Part shown: positions 1 to 7,845 of the stretch, piece by piece
Layout: each line of letters starts with the position of its first letter
Position numbering within the stretch: the first letter of the stretch is position 1
Source of the DNA: Streptomyces xylophagus
GTDB taxonomy: Bacteria > Actinomycetota > Actinomycetes > Streptomycetales > Streptomycetaceae
NCBI RefSeq assembly: GCF_000716435.1
Contig: NZ_JNWO01000015.1
Location: 434,001-498,000 of the forward strand
Direction: 5' to 3'
Length of the DNA: 64,000 nucleotides
Program-made: the position numbers and the translations under genes
Notes under the pieces: generated by a model
Databases searched by the model: none
Seen by the model: the letters and a program-made list of their open reading frames with translations, nothing else
Told to the model about the DNA's origin: nothing

Positions 1-1
1 G

Positions 2-763
2 CGTCGCCCCTACCGGGCGGTGCTGCGCAAGGACCTCGGCTGGTCGGTGATGTCCCTCGTGCCGGTCGCCGCCGTGACGTACTTGGCGACCTGGACCGGC
101 TGGTTCGTGTCCGACAACGGCTACGGACGGCACTGGGCGGACGGCCGCGGCGGCACCTGGTCGTGGATACCGGCCCCGCTGCGCAGCCTGTGGCACTACG
201 AGTACGGCGTCTACCAGTTCAACGTGGGGCTGCACACTCCCCACAAGTACCAGTCGAATCCATGGAGTTGGCTGGTCCTGGGCCGTCCGGTGCTGTTCCG
301 CTACGAGTCACCGAAACCCGGGACGCACGGCTGCCGCACGACGGCCGGCTGCTCGGAGACGATCCTGGCCCTGGGCACACCGCTCCTGTGGTGGACGGCA
401 TGTTGCGCCCTCGTGTATCTGCTCCACCGATGGGCGCTGCGCCGCGACTGGCGCGCCGGTGCCGTCCTGTGTGCGGTGGCCGCCGGTTATCTGCCCTGGT
501 TCCTGTACCAGGACCGCACGATCTTCTCCTTCTACGCGGTTGTCTTCGTGCCGTACCTGTGCCTGGCAGTGGCGATGACGCTGGGAGCCCTGCTGGGTCC
601 GCCGGGCGCGACTCGCCGGCGCCGCACACGAGGTGCGGTGGCCGCAGGTGTGCTGGTCCTGCTCATCGCCTGGAACTTCATCTACTTCTTCCCGGTCTAC
701 ACCGGGCAGACGATCCCGTACGCCGACTGGCACGCCAGGATGTGGCTCGACACGTGGGTCTGA
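2..763 (+). CDS. pmt: Protein O-mannosyltransferase, C-terminal part (gene cut by window edge)
   Basis: The frame is open from the first bases of the window, so the 5' part of the gene lies outside it. About 253 residues are visible. They contain at least five hydrophobic segments (around VPVAAVTYLATW, LLWWTACCALVYLL, AVLCAVAAGYLPWFL, FYAVVFVPYLCLAV and VLVLLIAWNFIYFF) separated by short loops, including a QDRTIFSFY stretch typical of the C-terminal membrane domain of actinobacterial Pmt. The family transfers mannose from polyprenyl-phosphate-mannose to Ser/Thr of exported proteins at the cytoplasmic membrane. The gene runs convergently into the peptidyl-tRNA hydrolase gene, with 36 bp between the stops. 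The family call is from membrane pattern and motif memory; the catalytic N-terminal loop is not in view. Confidence 0.8.
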   Translation, partial: RRPYRAVLRKDLGWSVMSLVPVAAVTYLATWTGWFVSDNGYGRHWADGRGGTWSWIPAPLRSLWHYEYGVYQFNVGLHTPHKYQSNPWSWLVLGRPVLFRYESPKPGTHGCRTTAGCSETILALGTPLLWWTACCALVYLLHRWALRRDWRAGAVLCAVAAGYLPWFLYQDRTIFSFYAVVFVPYLCLAVAMTLGALLGPPGATRRRRTRGAVAAGVLVLLIAWNFIYFFPVYTGQTIPYADWHARMWLDTWV

Positions 764-799
764 GACCGGGCACGACCGGGGTGCCGAAGCAGCATCCGG

Positions 800-1546
800 T
801 CACGTACACCGTGGACGCGCGAGAGAGCTGACACGGTGGTGTCCCTCGACCGCGACGGTCAGTCCGGGCGCGATCTCCGTGAAGCCCGCGTCGCGGACCA
901 ACGGCCGGTCGGTGCTAGTGAGTTCGGCCCACTGGGCGGGGGCGGCGGTGCGGACGGAGAGCGGGAAGCCCGCCTGCCGCCAGGCGGTGCGGTCCTCGTC
1001 CGACAGTTCCCACCAGGCCAGTTGGGCGCCGTGGCCGGTCTGCGCCATCGTCTTGCCGGCGGACATGTCGAGGTCGGGGTTCAGCCAGAGCACCGGTGCC
1101 GTCGGGTCCGCGTCGGCCGGCGGTTCGGGGTCGTCGAGGTCGGTGCCGGAGACCTGGAGCCGGGCCAGATCCTTGGGCCAGCCGTCGAGCGGGACGGGCG
1201 GAAAGACCCGTACCTCCGCCGACTTCCCGGTCACCGTGATGCCCGGCAGCGCCTCGGCCCGCCGCCACTCGGCCCCGCGCGCCCGCCGGACCACCTTCCG
1301 GATCCGCGCGTCCTGCCAGTCCCGCATGGCCTGCGCCCACTCCCCGTCCCCGACGGCCCGCTCGTCGCTCAGGATCGTCAGCACGGCCCGGGCGGCCGTC
1401 TCCAGCGCGTCGGTACGGGCCGGGGGAGCGTCGCGCTCGATCCGGACGACCAGGGGCAGCACGAACTGCGGGGCCTCGTCGCGCGCGGTGCGCTCGTTGC
1501 GGAAGGGGTCGACATCGTCGCCGGGAACGGTGGAATCACTGGTCAC
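800..1546 (-). CDS. Peptidyl-tRNA hydrolase, PTH2 type
   Basis: A 248-residue protein. The C-terminal third holds the PTH2 signature DMSAGKTMAQTGHGAQLAWW, matching the family pattern K/D-M-S-x-GK-x-AAQ-x-x-HA, so the likely role is release of peptides from stalled peptidyl-tRNA. The N-terminal ~130 residues (rich in charged helices, with WAQAMRDWQDARIRKVVRRARG) form an extension not present in the minimal ~115-residue archaeal enzyme; this longer architecture is common in actinobacterial homologues. I chose the GTG start because GGAGG lies just upstream (spacing is short); the frame stays open further upstream without a better site. The gene is convergent with pmt and faces the same way as the zinc-ribbon gene behind it. 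Confidence 0.7.
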   Translation of the reverse strand: MTSDSTVPGDDVDPFRNERTARDEAPQFVLPLVVRIERDAPPARTDALETAARAVLTILSDERAVGDGEWAQAMRDWQDARIRKVVRRARGAEWRRAEALPGITVTGKSAEVRVFPPVPLDGWPKDLARLQVSGTDLDDPEPPADADPTAPVLWLNPDLDMSAGKTMAQTGHGAQLAWWELSDEDRTAWRQAGFPLSVRTAAPAQWAELTSTDRPLVRDAGFTEIAPGLTVAVEGHHRVSSLARPRCT

Positions 1547-1665
1547 GTCCTCCAGTCTGCCAGGCGCAAGATCGACCCTCCCGGCGTGGGGAGGACAGGA
1601 CCGGGAGGACGGCGCGGGCAACGTGAACTACAGCTACGGCTACGGCTAGAGGTGTCGGCCGCCGC

Positions 1666-1809
1666 TCACCCCGAACAGGCGGTGCGCTGTGCCTCCTGCC
1701 ACTCGCAGACGGGGCACAGCGTGATCCCCTTGTACGACTCCGGGTACTCCGTCGGCTCCCGGCACAGCACACACTCCGCGTACGCCGGCGCCGGCTCTTC
1801 GTCGCTCAT
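1666..1809 (-). CDS. Small zinc-ribbon protein, 47 residues
   Basis: This short frame starts at ATG and ends at TGA, encoding 47 residues. It has two CxxC pairs (ECVLCREP and TLCPVCEW) 16 residues apart, the layout of a treble-clef or zinc-ribbon fold, and an acidic N-terminus (MSDEEPAPAY). The third-position GC bias fits a real gene. It lies between the peptidyl-tRNA hydrolase and polysaccharide deacetylase genes on the same strand. I do not recognise a function. Small proteins of this kind are often rubredoxin-like or RNA-polymerase-associated, but nothing here decides. Confidence 0.65.
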   Translation of the reverse strand: MSDEEPAPAYAECVLCREPTEYPESYKGITLCPVCEWQEAQRTACSG

Positions 1810-1854
1810 GCGACCAGCGTACGAGGAGTGCGTGGACGTCAGCGGTGCCGGTCC

Positions 1855-2697
1855 TCAGCGGTGCCGGTCCGCCGCCCCGATCAGCTCGGAGACCTTCACG
1901 AACCGGTACCCCTTCTTCCGCAGCTCGGGCACGATCATGCGGACGGCCTTCTCGGTGGCCGGGGCGGCGCTGCGCGTGCAGTGCATGACGACGACCGAGC
2001 CGGGCCGCACACCCTCCAGTACCTGCTGCGCCACGGCGTCCGAGTCCGTCGCGAACGCGTCGCCGCTCACCACGTCCCACTGCACCGCCGTGACACCGAC
2101 CGCGCTCAGCGTCTTCAGCGCCTGCCGGTCGTAACAGCCGCCGGGGAAGCGGAAGTACGGCATCGCGTTCGGCACGCCCGCCTTCTTGAACGCGGTGTAC
2201 GCCCGCTCCACATCCGCCTTCATCCGGTCCGGGGCCACGGTCGGCAGGCCGTAGCAGTCGCCGGTGAAGGCGTAGTGGCTGTACGAGTGGTTGGCGATCT
2301 CAAACTGCGGGTCCCGTCCGATGGCGCGGGCCTCGGCCGGGTACTCGTCGGCCCACCGGCCCGTCATGAACACGGTCGCCGGCACCTTCAGCGCCCGCAG
2401 CGTGGCGATGAGCTGCGGATTGTCGAAGTGCTCGCCCGCCGCCGCGCGCGGCCCCTGATCGGCGGTCATATCGGCGTCGAAGGTCAGCGCGACGGTCTTG
2501 CCGTCGACCCGGGGACCGTTCTTGAAGACGGGGGTCAGTCCGGCCGGGCCGGGCGCGAGGGTGGGCGGCCGCGAGGGAGCGGCGGAGGGCGCGGTGGGCG
2601 CCGGACGGGTGGAGTGGGGCGCCGAGGGGGCCCCGCAGGCGGTGAGCGCGGCGCCGAGTGCACAGGCGGCGGCGACTCGTCGTACTCGATTGGTCAC
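1855..2697 (-). CDS. Polysaccharide deacetylase (NodB domain) lipoprotein
   Basis: 280 residues. The N-terminus has a basic stretch (NRVRR), a short hydrophobic core and the lipobox LTAC, so it is probably an exported lipoprotein. A Ser/Pro/Ala linker follows, then a NodB domain with the expected motifs: TFDAD (catalytic Asp and metal Asp), HSYSH (metal histidines) and RFPGG (substrate arginine). The family removes N- or O-acetyl groups from peptidoglycan, chitin or other polysaccharides. I chose the GTG start because it gives a normal signal peptide. No ribosome site precedes it, but a TATGTT box lies 7 bp upstream, so a leaderless mRNA is plausible. An ATG 13 codons upstream is possible. 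Confidence 0.85.
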   Translation of the reverse strand: MTNRVRRVAAACALGAALTACGAPSAPHSTRPAPTAPSAAPSRPPTLAPGPAGLTPVFKNGPRVDGKTVALTFDADMTADQGPRAAAGEHFDNPQLIATLRALKVPATVFMTGRWADEYPAEARAIGRDPQFEIANHSYSHYAFTGDCYGLPTVAPDRMKADVERAYTAFKKAGVPNAMPYFRFPGGCYDRQALKTLSAVGVTAVQWDVVSGDAFATDSDAVAQQVLEGVRPGSVVVMHCTRSAAPATEKAVRMIVPELRKKGYRFVKVSELIGAADRHR

Positions 2698-2762
2698 CGT
2701 AGGAACATAAGATAATAAAAGGTGCTCATCGGTCATCGACACGGGTGGGTGGCCGTGGCCGG

Positions 2763-3638
2763 TCAGCCCGAACTCAGCAGCCGCTCCCGGCACTCCTCCA
2801 CATCGAAGTCCCCCTTCGGGTACTGCGGATCCAGCGCTGTCAGGTGTTCCAGGAGGAGGCGGCTGATGGCCCAGTTGCGGTACCACTTGCGGTCGGCGGG
2901 GACCAGGTACCAGGGGGCCCCCGGGGTGGAGCAGCGGGCGAGGGCGATCTCGTACGCCTCCTGGTACGCGGGCCACAGCGCGCGTTCCGCGATGTCGCCG
3001 GGGTTGAACTTCCAGTGCTTGTCGGGGTTGTCGAGGCGTTCGAGCAGGCGGCGGCGTTGTTGCTCGTAGGAGATGTGGAGGAAGCACTTGACGACGGTCA
3101 CGCCGTCGTCGGTCAGGGACTTCTCGAAGCGGTTGATCTGGGTGTAGCGGTCGTTGATCTCGCGGTGCGGGGCGAGTTCGCGGACGCGGGCGATGAGGAC
3201 GTCCTCGTAGTGGGAGCGGTCGAAGATGCCGATCTCGCCGGGGTGGGGGAGGGCACGTCTGATGCGCCAGAGGAAGTCGTGCTTGCGCTCTTCCGGCGTG
3301 GGTGCCTTGAAGGCGCTGATCCGGCAGCCGGAGGGGTTGAACAGGCCGATGACGTGCTTGACCGTGCCGCCCTTGCCGCTGGTGTCCATGCCCTGGAGGA
3401 CCAGGAGCAGGCGGCGCCCGTCGCCCGCCGTGCTCGCCGCCCACAGGCGTTCCTGCAGATCGGCCAGGTGTTCGCCCATCCGGGCGGTGTCCTTGAGTCC
3501 TGCGGCCTTGTCGGCGGGGCCGCCGGGGGTGCCTGCGGCGTCGTAGGAGGAGAGGTCGACCGGCCGGTCGGCGGGGACGCGCAGCAGCTCGGTGAGGCTC
3601 TTCTTCCCGTTCTCGCGCTTCGCGCCCTTCTTGGCCAT
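2763..3638 (-). CDS. Polyphosphate kinase 2 family nucleotide phosphotransferase
   Basis: 291 residues, the usual length of single-domain PPK2. The Walker A motif GMDTSGKGG is at about residues 83-91 and the Walker B-like FDRSHYEDV at about 139-147; the lid region follows with RFEKSLTDDG. The family transfers phosphate between polyphosphate and nucleoside mono- or diphosphates in the cytoplasm, replenishing ATP or GTP under stress. Sequence alone does not show whether AMP, ADP or GDP is preferred. The ATG start is preceded by a weak GGGG site. The gene lies between a deacetylase and a PEBP lipoprotein gene on the same strand, with 57 bp to the upstream gene's stop. Confidence 0.9.
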   Translation of the reverse strand: MAKKGAKRENGKKSLTELLRVPADRPVDLSSYDAAGTPGGPADKAAGLKDTARMGEHLADLQERLWAASTAGDGRRLLLVLQGMDTSGKGGTVKHVIGLFNPSGCRISAFKAPTPEERKHDFLWRIRRALPHPGEIGIFDRSHYEDVLIARVRELAPHREINDRYTQINRFEKSLTDDGVTVVKCFLHISYEQQRRRLLERLDNPDKHWKFNPGDIAERALWPAYQEAYEIALARCSTPGAPWYLVPADRKWYRNWAISRLLLEHLTALDPQYPKGDFDVEECRERLLSSG

Positions 3639-3695
3639 GGGACACCCCTTCGGTCGGCTCCCTCGATCCTGCGGCGCGGGGGCGGGCCCCGCCAG

Positions 3696-4250
3696 TCAGC
3701 GCCCGTAACGGCCGGTCAGCGTGCCCGAGGCGAGGGTGTGGCCGGTCAGGGCGCGTCGTACGTCGTCGGGTGAGGCGTCGCCGGCGAGGGTGAGCTTCCG
3801 GTCGCTGGCGTAGACCGAGAGGACGTAGCGGTGGGGCGCGGCTCCCTTGGGCGGGCACGGGCCGCCGTAGCCGCTCTTCTTGAAGCTGTTGCGGCCCTCG
3901 GTCGCGCCGAGTGGTGCCGTTCCGGCCGTCAGGCGGGTGTCCCGCGCGGGCACTCCCCACATCAGCCAGTGCGTGAACGTGCCGTGCGGAGCGTTCGGGT
4001 CCTCCAGGACTACGACCAGTTCGGCCGCGTCGGCCGGGACGCCGACGAAGGCCAGGGGCGGGGACACGTCCGAGCCGTCGCACGTGTATTGGCGCGGGAT
4101 GGTGCCGTTCTCGGTGAACGCCGCACTCGTGACCGCGATCCGCTGCGAGGCGCTCGGCGTGGGCACGGACGGGCCGCCTCCGTCGCCTCCGCATCCGGCG
4201 ACGCTCCCCAGCGCGGCGGCCACCGCGACGATCACGATCCTCGGGCGCAT
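3696..4250 (-). CDS. YbhB/YbcL-type PEBP lipoprotein
   Basis: 184 residues. The N-terminus MRPRIVIVAVAAALGSVAGC is a lipoprotein signal peptide with lipobox VAGC. The rest matches the bacterial phosphatidylethanolamine-binding (Raf kinase inhibitor-like) fold: CDGSDVSPPLAF, the core VVVLEDPNAPHGTFTHWLMW and YGGPCPPKGAAPHRY. Family members bind small ligands or phospholipid head groups; their physiological role in bacteria is unsettled. Anchoring to the outer face of the membrane is inferred from the lipobox. The stop of the upstream SPFH gene is only 9 bp away, so the two are probably co-transcribed. Confidence 0.88.
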   Translation of the reverse strand: MRPRIVIVAVAAALGSVAGCGGDGGGPSVPTPSASQRIAVTSAAFTENGTIPRQYTCDGSDVSPPLAFVGVPADAAELVVVLEDPNAPHGTFTHWLMWGVPARDTRLTAGTAPLGATEGRNSFKKSGYGGPCPPKGAAPHRYVLSVYASDRKLTLAGDASPDDVRRALTGHTLASGTLTGRYGR

Positions 4251-4259
4251 GCCGCCACG

Positions 4260-5060
4260 CTACTGCTCCACGGCGGGCGGCGGAGGGGGCTGGGGTGGCC
4301 CCGGCTGTGCCCGTTCCAGGAAGCGCAGCAACTCGACCGGGAAGGGGAGTACCAGTGTCGAGTTCTTCTCGGCTGCCACTGCAACTACCGTTTGCAGCAG
4401 GCGTAGTTGGAGAGCGGCCGGTTGTTCGGACATCTGCGCGGCGGCCTCGGCGAGTTTCTTGGAGGCCTGCAACTCGGCGTCCGCGTTGATGATCCGGGCC
4501 CGGCGTTCGCGGTCGGCCTCTGCCTGGCGGGCCATGGAGCGTTTCATCGTCTCGGGGAGGGAAACGTCCTTGATCTCGACACGGTCGATCTGCACGCCCC
4601 AGCCGATGGACGGACTGTCGATCATCAACTCCAGGCCCTGGTTGAGCTTTTCGCGGTTGGAGAGCAGGTCGTCCAGGTCGCTCTTGCCGATGATCGAGCG
4701 CAGCGAGGTCTGTGCCATCTGCGAGACGGCGAAGCGGTAGTCCTCGACCTTGATGATCGCGTCGGTCGCGTCGACGACCTTGAAGTAGACGACGGCGTCC
4801 ACTCGGACGGTGACGTTGTCGCGGGTGATGCCCTCCTGCGCGGGAATGGGCATCGTCACGATCTGCATGTTGACCTTGCGGAGCTTGTCCACGAAGGGGA
4901 CGACCATGGTGAAGCCGGGTGCCCGCACCTCGCCGGCCACCCGCCCGAGGCGGAAGACGACCCCGCGCTCGTACTGCTTGACGACCCTGGCCGCCGCCGC
5001 GATGTAGACCACGCACGCGGAACCCGTCGCCGCGCCCGCCACCAGCAGTTCCTGGAGCAT
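4260..5060 (-). CDS. SPFH/band 7 (slipin-type) membrane protein
   Basis: 266 residues. One N-terminal membrane helix (AGAATGSACVVYIAAAARVV) is followed by the band 7 domain with YERGVVFRLGRV, GFTMVVPFVDKLRKVN and a long helical region EAEADRERRARIINADAELQ that drives oligomerisation. The tail is proline-rich (PQPPPPPAVEQ). SPFH proteins form large ring-like cages on the membrane and act as scaffolds, often for proteases or in membrane-fluidity responses. It differs from stomatin partners of NfeD because no NfeD gene adjoins it. It is probably the first gene of a pair with the PEBP lipoprotein. Confidence 0.88.
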   Translation of the reverse strand: MLQELLVAGAATGSACVVYIAAAARVVKQYERGVVFRLGRVAGEVRAPGFTMVVPFVDKLRKVNMQIVTMPIPAQEGITRDNVTVRVDAVVYFKVVDATDAIIKVEDYRFAVSQMAQTSLRSIIGKSDLDDLLSNREKLNQGLELMIDSPSIGWGVQIDRVEIKDVSLPETMKRSMARQAEADRERRARIINADAELQASKKLAEAAAQMSEQPAALQLRLLQTVVAVAAEKNSTLVLPFPVELLRFLERAQPGPPQPPPPPAVEQ

Positions 5061-5121
5061 CCTGACCCCCTAGCGGAGAGGTCTTTTGTCTGCTCCTGCA
5101 AGGGTATGCCCGGCGCCTGCC

Positions 5122-5142
5122 CCGGGGCCACGATCGCCCCGG
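5122..5142 (-). terminator. Hairpin downstream of the SulP gene
   Basis: CCGGGGC and GCCCCGG form a 7-bp stem around a 7-nt loop, 19 bp after the SulP stop and 62 bp before the SPFH start. No T-run follows, as is common for Streptomyces terminators. Function is inferred from position. Confidence 0.45.
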
Positions 5143-5160
5143 AGCGGGCACCGGCCTTCT

Positions 5161-6630
5161 CTATGCGGCCGTGACCTTCACCGGCTCGGTACCGGCCGCG
5201 CTGTGCCGCTCGGCCCAGTTCTCCAGTGCCGTACGGCAGGCGTGGTCCAGGTGGTGCAGGCCGGAGAGGTGCAGTTCGACCGGCCGGTCCTGGGGGAGTG
5301 CCTCCAGGCTGTCGAGGATCTTCGGCAGCCGCAGGAAGGTCGCGTTGCCCGACAGATACGCCTGGACGGGGCCGGCGCCCTTGTCGACGACCTCCAGTTT
5401 GATGTGCGAGGCCTCCCACGCCGTCTTCGCGACGGCCAGCGCGAGGCCGATGAGGACGCCCTCGAACATGCTGACCGCGACGATCGACAGCGCAGTGACG
5501 ACCAGGATCAGCGCCTCGCCCCGGTGCTCGCGCCACAGCGACACGATCTCCCGGACGGGGATCAGCTTGGCGCCGGCGTGCACGAGGATGCCCGCCAGGG
5601 CCGGGATCGGGATGTACGCGAGGACGTCCGGCAGCAGGGCCGCGAACAGCAGCAGCCATACGCCGTGCAGCACCCGGGACGCCTTCGTCCGCGCGCCCGC
5701 CTGCACGTTCGCCGCGCTGCGCACGATCACCGCGGTCATCGGCAGCGCGCCGAGCAGCCCGCACAGCGCGTTGCCCGCGCCCTGCGCCACCAGTTCCTTG
5801 TCGTACTCGGTGCGCGGCCCCTTGTGCAGCCGGTCCACGGCCGCCGCGCTGAACAGCGACTCCGCGGACGCGATCAGCGTGAACGCCACGATCGTGCCCA
5901 GCACGCCCACCTGCGCCAGCTCACCGAACGCGCTCAGCGGCGGCGGCTGGAGCGAGCCGAGCAGCCCCTGCACCTCGACGGTCGCGACCGGCAGCCCGAG
6001 GACGAGTGCGGCGAGGGTCGCGAGTCCTACGGCGGCGAGCGGACCCGGCACCGTGCGGACCTTGGCGGGCAGGCGCTTCCACAGGACCAGTACGGCGATG
6101 GTGGCGGCGCCGAGCGCGAGCGAGGCCAGCGCCTTCGTGTTCCCGGCGGCGTCGACGAGCGTGCCGGGCAGCTCGGCTATCTTGTCGAGCCCCGAGGCGG
6201 GGGCCTTCGCCCCCGCCACCGAGTACAACTGCCCCGCGATCAGCACCAGTCCGATACCGGCCAGCATGCCCTCGACGACCGAGACCGAGATGGCCCGGAA
6301 GTAGCGCCCCAACTTCAGGACGCCCATGAGGATTTGAAGCACTCCGGTCGTGAGCACGATGACGCCGAGGGCGGGCAGTCCGTACTCCCGCACCGCCTCG
6401 AAGACCAGCACGGTCAGACCGGCGGCGGGACCGGACACCTGGAGGCTGCTGCCCCGCATGAATCCGGTGACGATCCCGCCCACGATGCCGGTGACCAGGC
6501 CGAGTTCGGCCGGCACACCGGAGGCGACGGCCACGCCCACGCACAGCGGGAGCGCGACCAGGAAGACGACGAGCGAGGCGGCGAAGTCCTGCCGCAGGTG
6601 AGGGTATTTGGTCAACATCGGCGCGCTCAC
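5161..6630 (-). CDS. SulP family anion transporter with STAS domain
   Basis: 489 residues. It has the SulP start (YPHLRQDFAASLVVFLVALP), ten or more membrane helices, and a C-terminal cytoplasmic STAS domain of about 75 residues (from VVDKGAGPVQAYL, with LHLSGLHHLDHAC). The GTG start overlaps the TGA stop of the carbonic anhydrase gene (GTGA), so the two are translationally coupled. SulP proteins paired with beta-carbonic anhydrases are usually bicarbonate transporters (BicA-like), and that is the most likely substrate here; sulfate is the alternative. An in-frame ATG four codons downstream lacks a ribosome site. Confidence 0.9.
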   Translation of the reverse strand: MSAPMLTKYPHLRQDFAASLVVFLVALPLCVGVAVASGVPAELGLVTGIVGGIVTGFMRGSSLQVSGPAAGLTVLVFEAVREYGLPALGVIVLTTGVLQILMGVLKLGRYFRAISVSVVEGMLAGIGLVLIAGQLYSVAGAKAPASGLDKIAELPGTLVDAAGNTKALASLALGAATIAVLVLWKRLPAKVRTVPGPLAAVGLATLAALVLGLPVATVEVQGLLGSLQPPPLSAFGELAQVGVLGTIVAFTLIASAESLFSAAAVDRLHKGPRTEYDKELVAQGAGNALCGLLGALPMTAVIVRSAANVQAGARTKASRVLHGVWLLLFAALLPDVLAYIPIPALAGILVHAGAKLIPVREIVSLWREHRGEALILVVTALSIVAVSMFEGVLIGLALAVAKTAWEASHIKLEVVDKGAGPVQAYLSGNATFLRLPKILDSLEALPQDRPVELHLSGLHHLDHACRTALENWAERHSAAGTEPVKVTAA

Positions 6631-7205
6631 AGGGCCTTGAAGGCGTCGGTGGCCGGGTCGTGCACCTGGACGGCGCCGGTGTGGACCTCGTAGAACCAGG
6701 CGTGCAGGGACAGTTGACGGTCCTTCAGCTTCTTCTCGACGTACGGGTACGAGCGCAGCCTCAGCAGCTGCGTCAGGACGTGGCTCTGCACGCCTTCGGA
6801 CACGGCCGGGTCGTCGACCGTCCCCTCCGGCTTCGGGGTCGCGTGCGTGAGCCAGTCGCGCACGGCCGGTACGGCGGTCAGGTCGTCGCCGCGCACCAGG
6901 GCGCCGACGGCGCCGCAGTGCGAGTGGCCGCAGACCACGATGTCGGAGACGCCGAGGACTTCGACGGCGTATTCGATGGTGCACGCCTCGCTGGTGGGGT
7001 GTTGGGAGGCGTACGGCGGGACGATGTTGCCCGCGGTGCGCAGTTCGAAGAGCTGGCCGGGGCGGGCGCCCGTGATCAGGGCCGGGACGACCCTGGAGTC
7101 GGAGCAGGTGATGAACAGGACCTGCGGGGACTGGCCTTCGGCGAGTTTGGCGAACTCCTCAGGGCGTTGTCCGAACGTACGGGCGTTGTCGATGAGGGGC
7201 TGCAT
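6627..7205 (-). CDS. Beta-carbonic anhydrase
   Basis: 192 residues. All zinc and active-site residues are visible: CSDSR (Cys34, Asp36, Arg38) and HSHC (His94, Cys97). The enzyme interconverts CO2 and bicarbonate in the cytoplasm. Its stop overlaps the start of the SulP transporter by four bases, so CO2 hydration and bicarbonate movement are probably coupled, as in other SulP-carbonic anhydrase pairs. A GGAGGA site lies 11 nt before the ATG. Confidence 0.95.
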   Translation of the reverse strand: MQPLIDNARTFGQRPEEFAKLAEGQSPQVLFITCSDSRVVPALITGARPGQLFELRTAGNIVPPYASQHPTSEACTIEYAVEVLGVSDIVVCGHSHCGAVGALVRGDDLTAVPAVRDWLTHATPKPEGTVDDPAVSEGVQSHVLTQLLRLRSYPYVEKKLKDRQLSLHAWFYEVHTGAVQVHDPATDAFKAL

Positions 7206-7292
7206 GGCGTGTGGACTCCTCCTGGCGCGCCCTCTGGGCGCGTCGGGCTTGCATGACAGTGTGCGTGGGGGAACTGACTGCCTGCTTCGCTC

Positions 7293-7691
7293 TCAGCAGC
7301 GGAAGACCTGAAGTGCCGCCGGAGAGTGTGCTGTTGAGGATCTCGCTGTGCGGTGGTGCGCCGCGCCGGGTGCCACCGGTGTGTGCGCGCCCGCCGGGTC
7401 CTGCGTCAGCGGGGGGCGCTCGGGCGTCTCGGGCCCGCAGTCGGCGGTGCGGCAACGGTCGCGCAGGCGCAGCGGGACGGTGGGGGTTCCGGAGGCGCCG
7501 CAGTCGCGGAAGGTGATGGTCTCGGTGTGCGGGGCCTTGCCGCTGAGCTTGAGAACGGGCTGTGCTTTGGCCTCCGCATGACGGGCTGTGTGCGCGGATG
7601 CGAAGGATGCCGTGGGTGCGAAGAACTGGAGGGCGAGCAGGACGGCGGTGAGGAGCGTCACGACGGTCCGAGCCGTCTTACCTCGGAACAT
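7293..7691 (-). CDS. Small secreted protein, unknown function
   Basis: 132 residues. The N-terminus has basic residues (RGKTAR), a hydrophobic core (VVTLLTAVLLALQFF) and a probable cleavage site after ASFASA, so export is likely. The mature part is rich in His, Thr, Ala and Pro, with several Cys (RDCGAS, DRCRTADC, VFRC) that could form disulfides after secretion. A strong GGGGGG ribosome site precedes the ATG. It lies 87 bp upstream of the carbonic anhydrase gene on the same strand. I do not recognise the family. Confidence 0.6.
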   Translation of the reverse strand: MFRGKTARTVVTLLTAVLLALQFFAPTASFASAHTARHAEAKAQPVLKLSGKAPHTETITFRDCGASGTPTVPLRLRDRCRTADCGPETPERPPLTQDPAGAHTPVAPGAAHHRTARSSTAHSPAALQVFRC

Positions 7692-7845
7692 ACGCCCCCC
7701 TTCAGCCAGTTCATGTTTCTCGTACAGACCAAGGCCAGGTCAACGGCTGGTCAAGAAGAACGGTAGCCCAGTGAAGTTGTTTGCAGGGTTAACGGAGCGT
7801 TTCCGATGGAAGAGAGCGTGAAAAGCGTGCTTGGGCTGGCGTGAA

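Noticed and set aside
1855..5151. A 1098-codon open frame on the minus strand running through deacetylase, PPK2, PEBP and SPFH genes
   Set aside because: Only its last 280 codons are the deacetylase. The rest is an out-of-frame shadow of well-supported genes, with Arg/Pro-rich composition typical of high-GC shadows.
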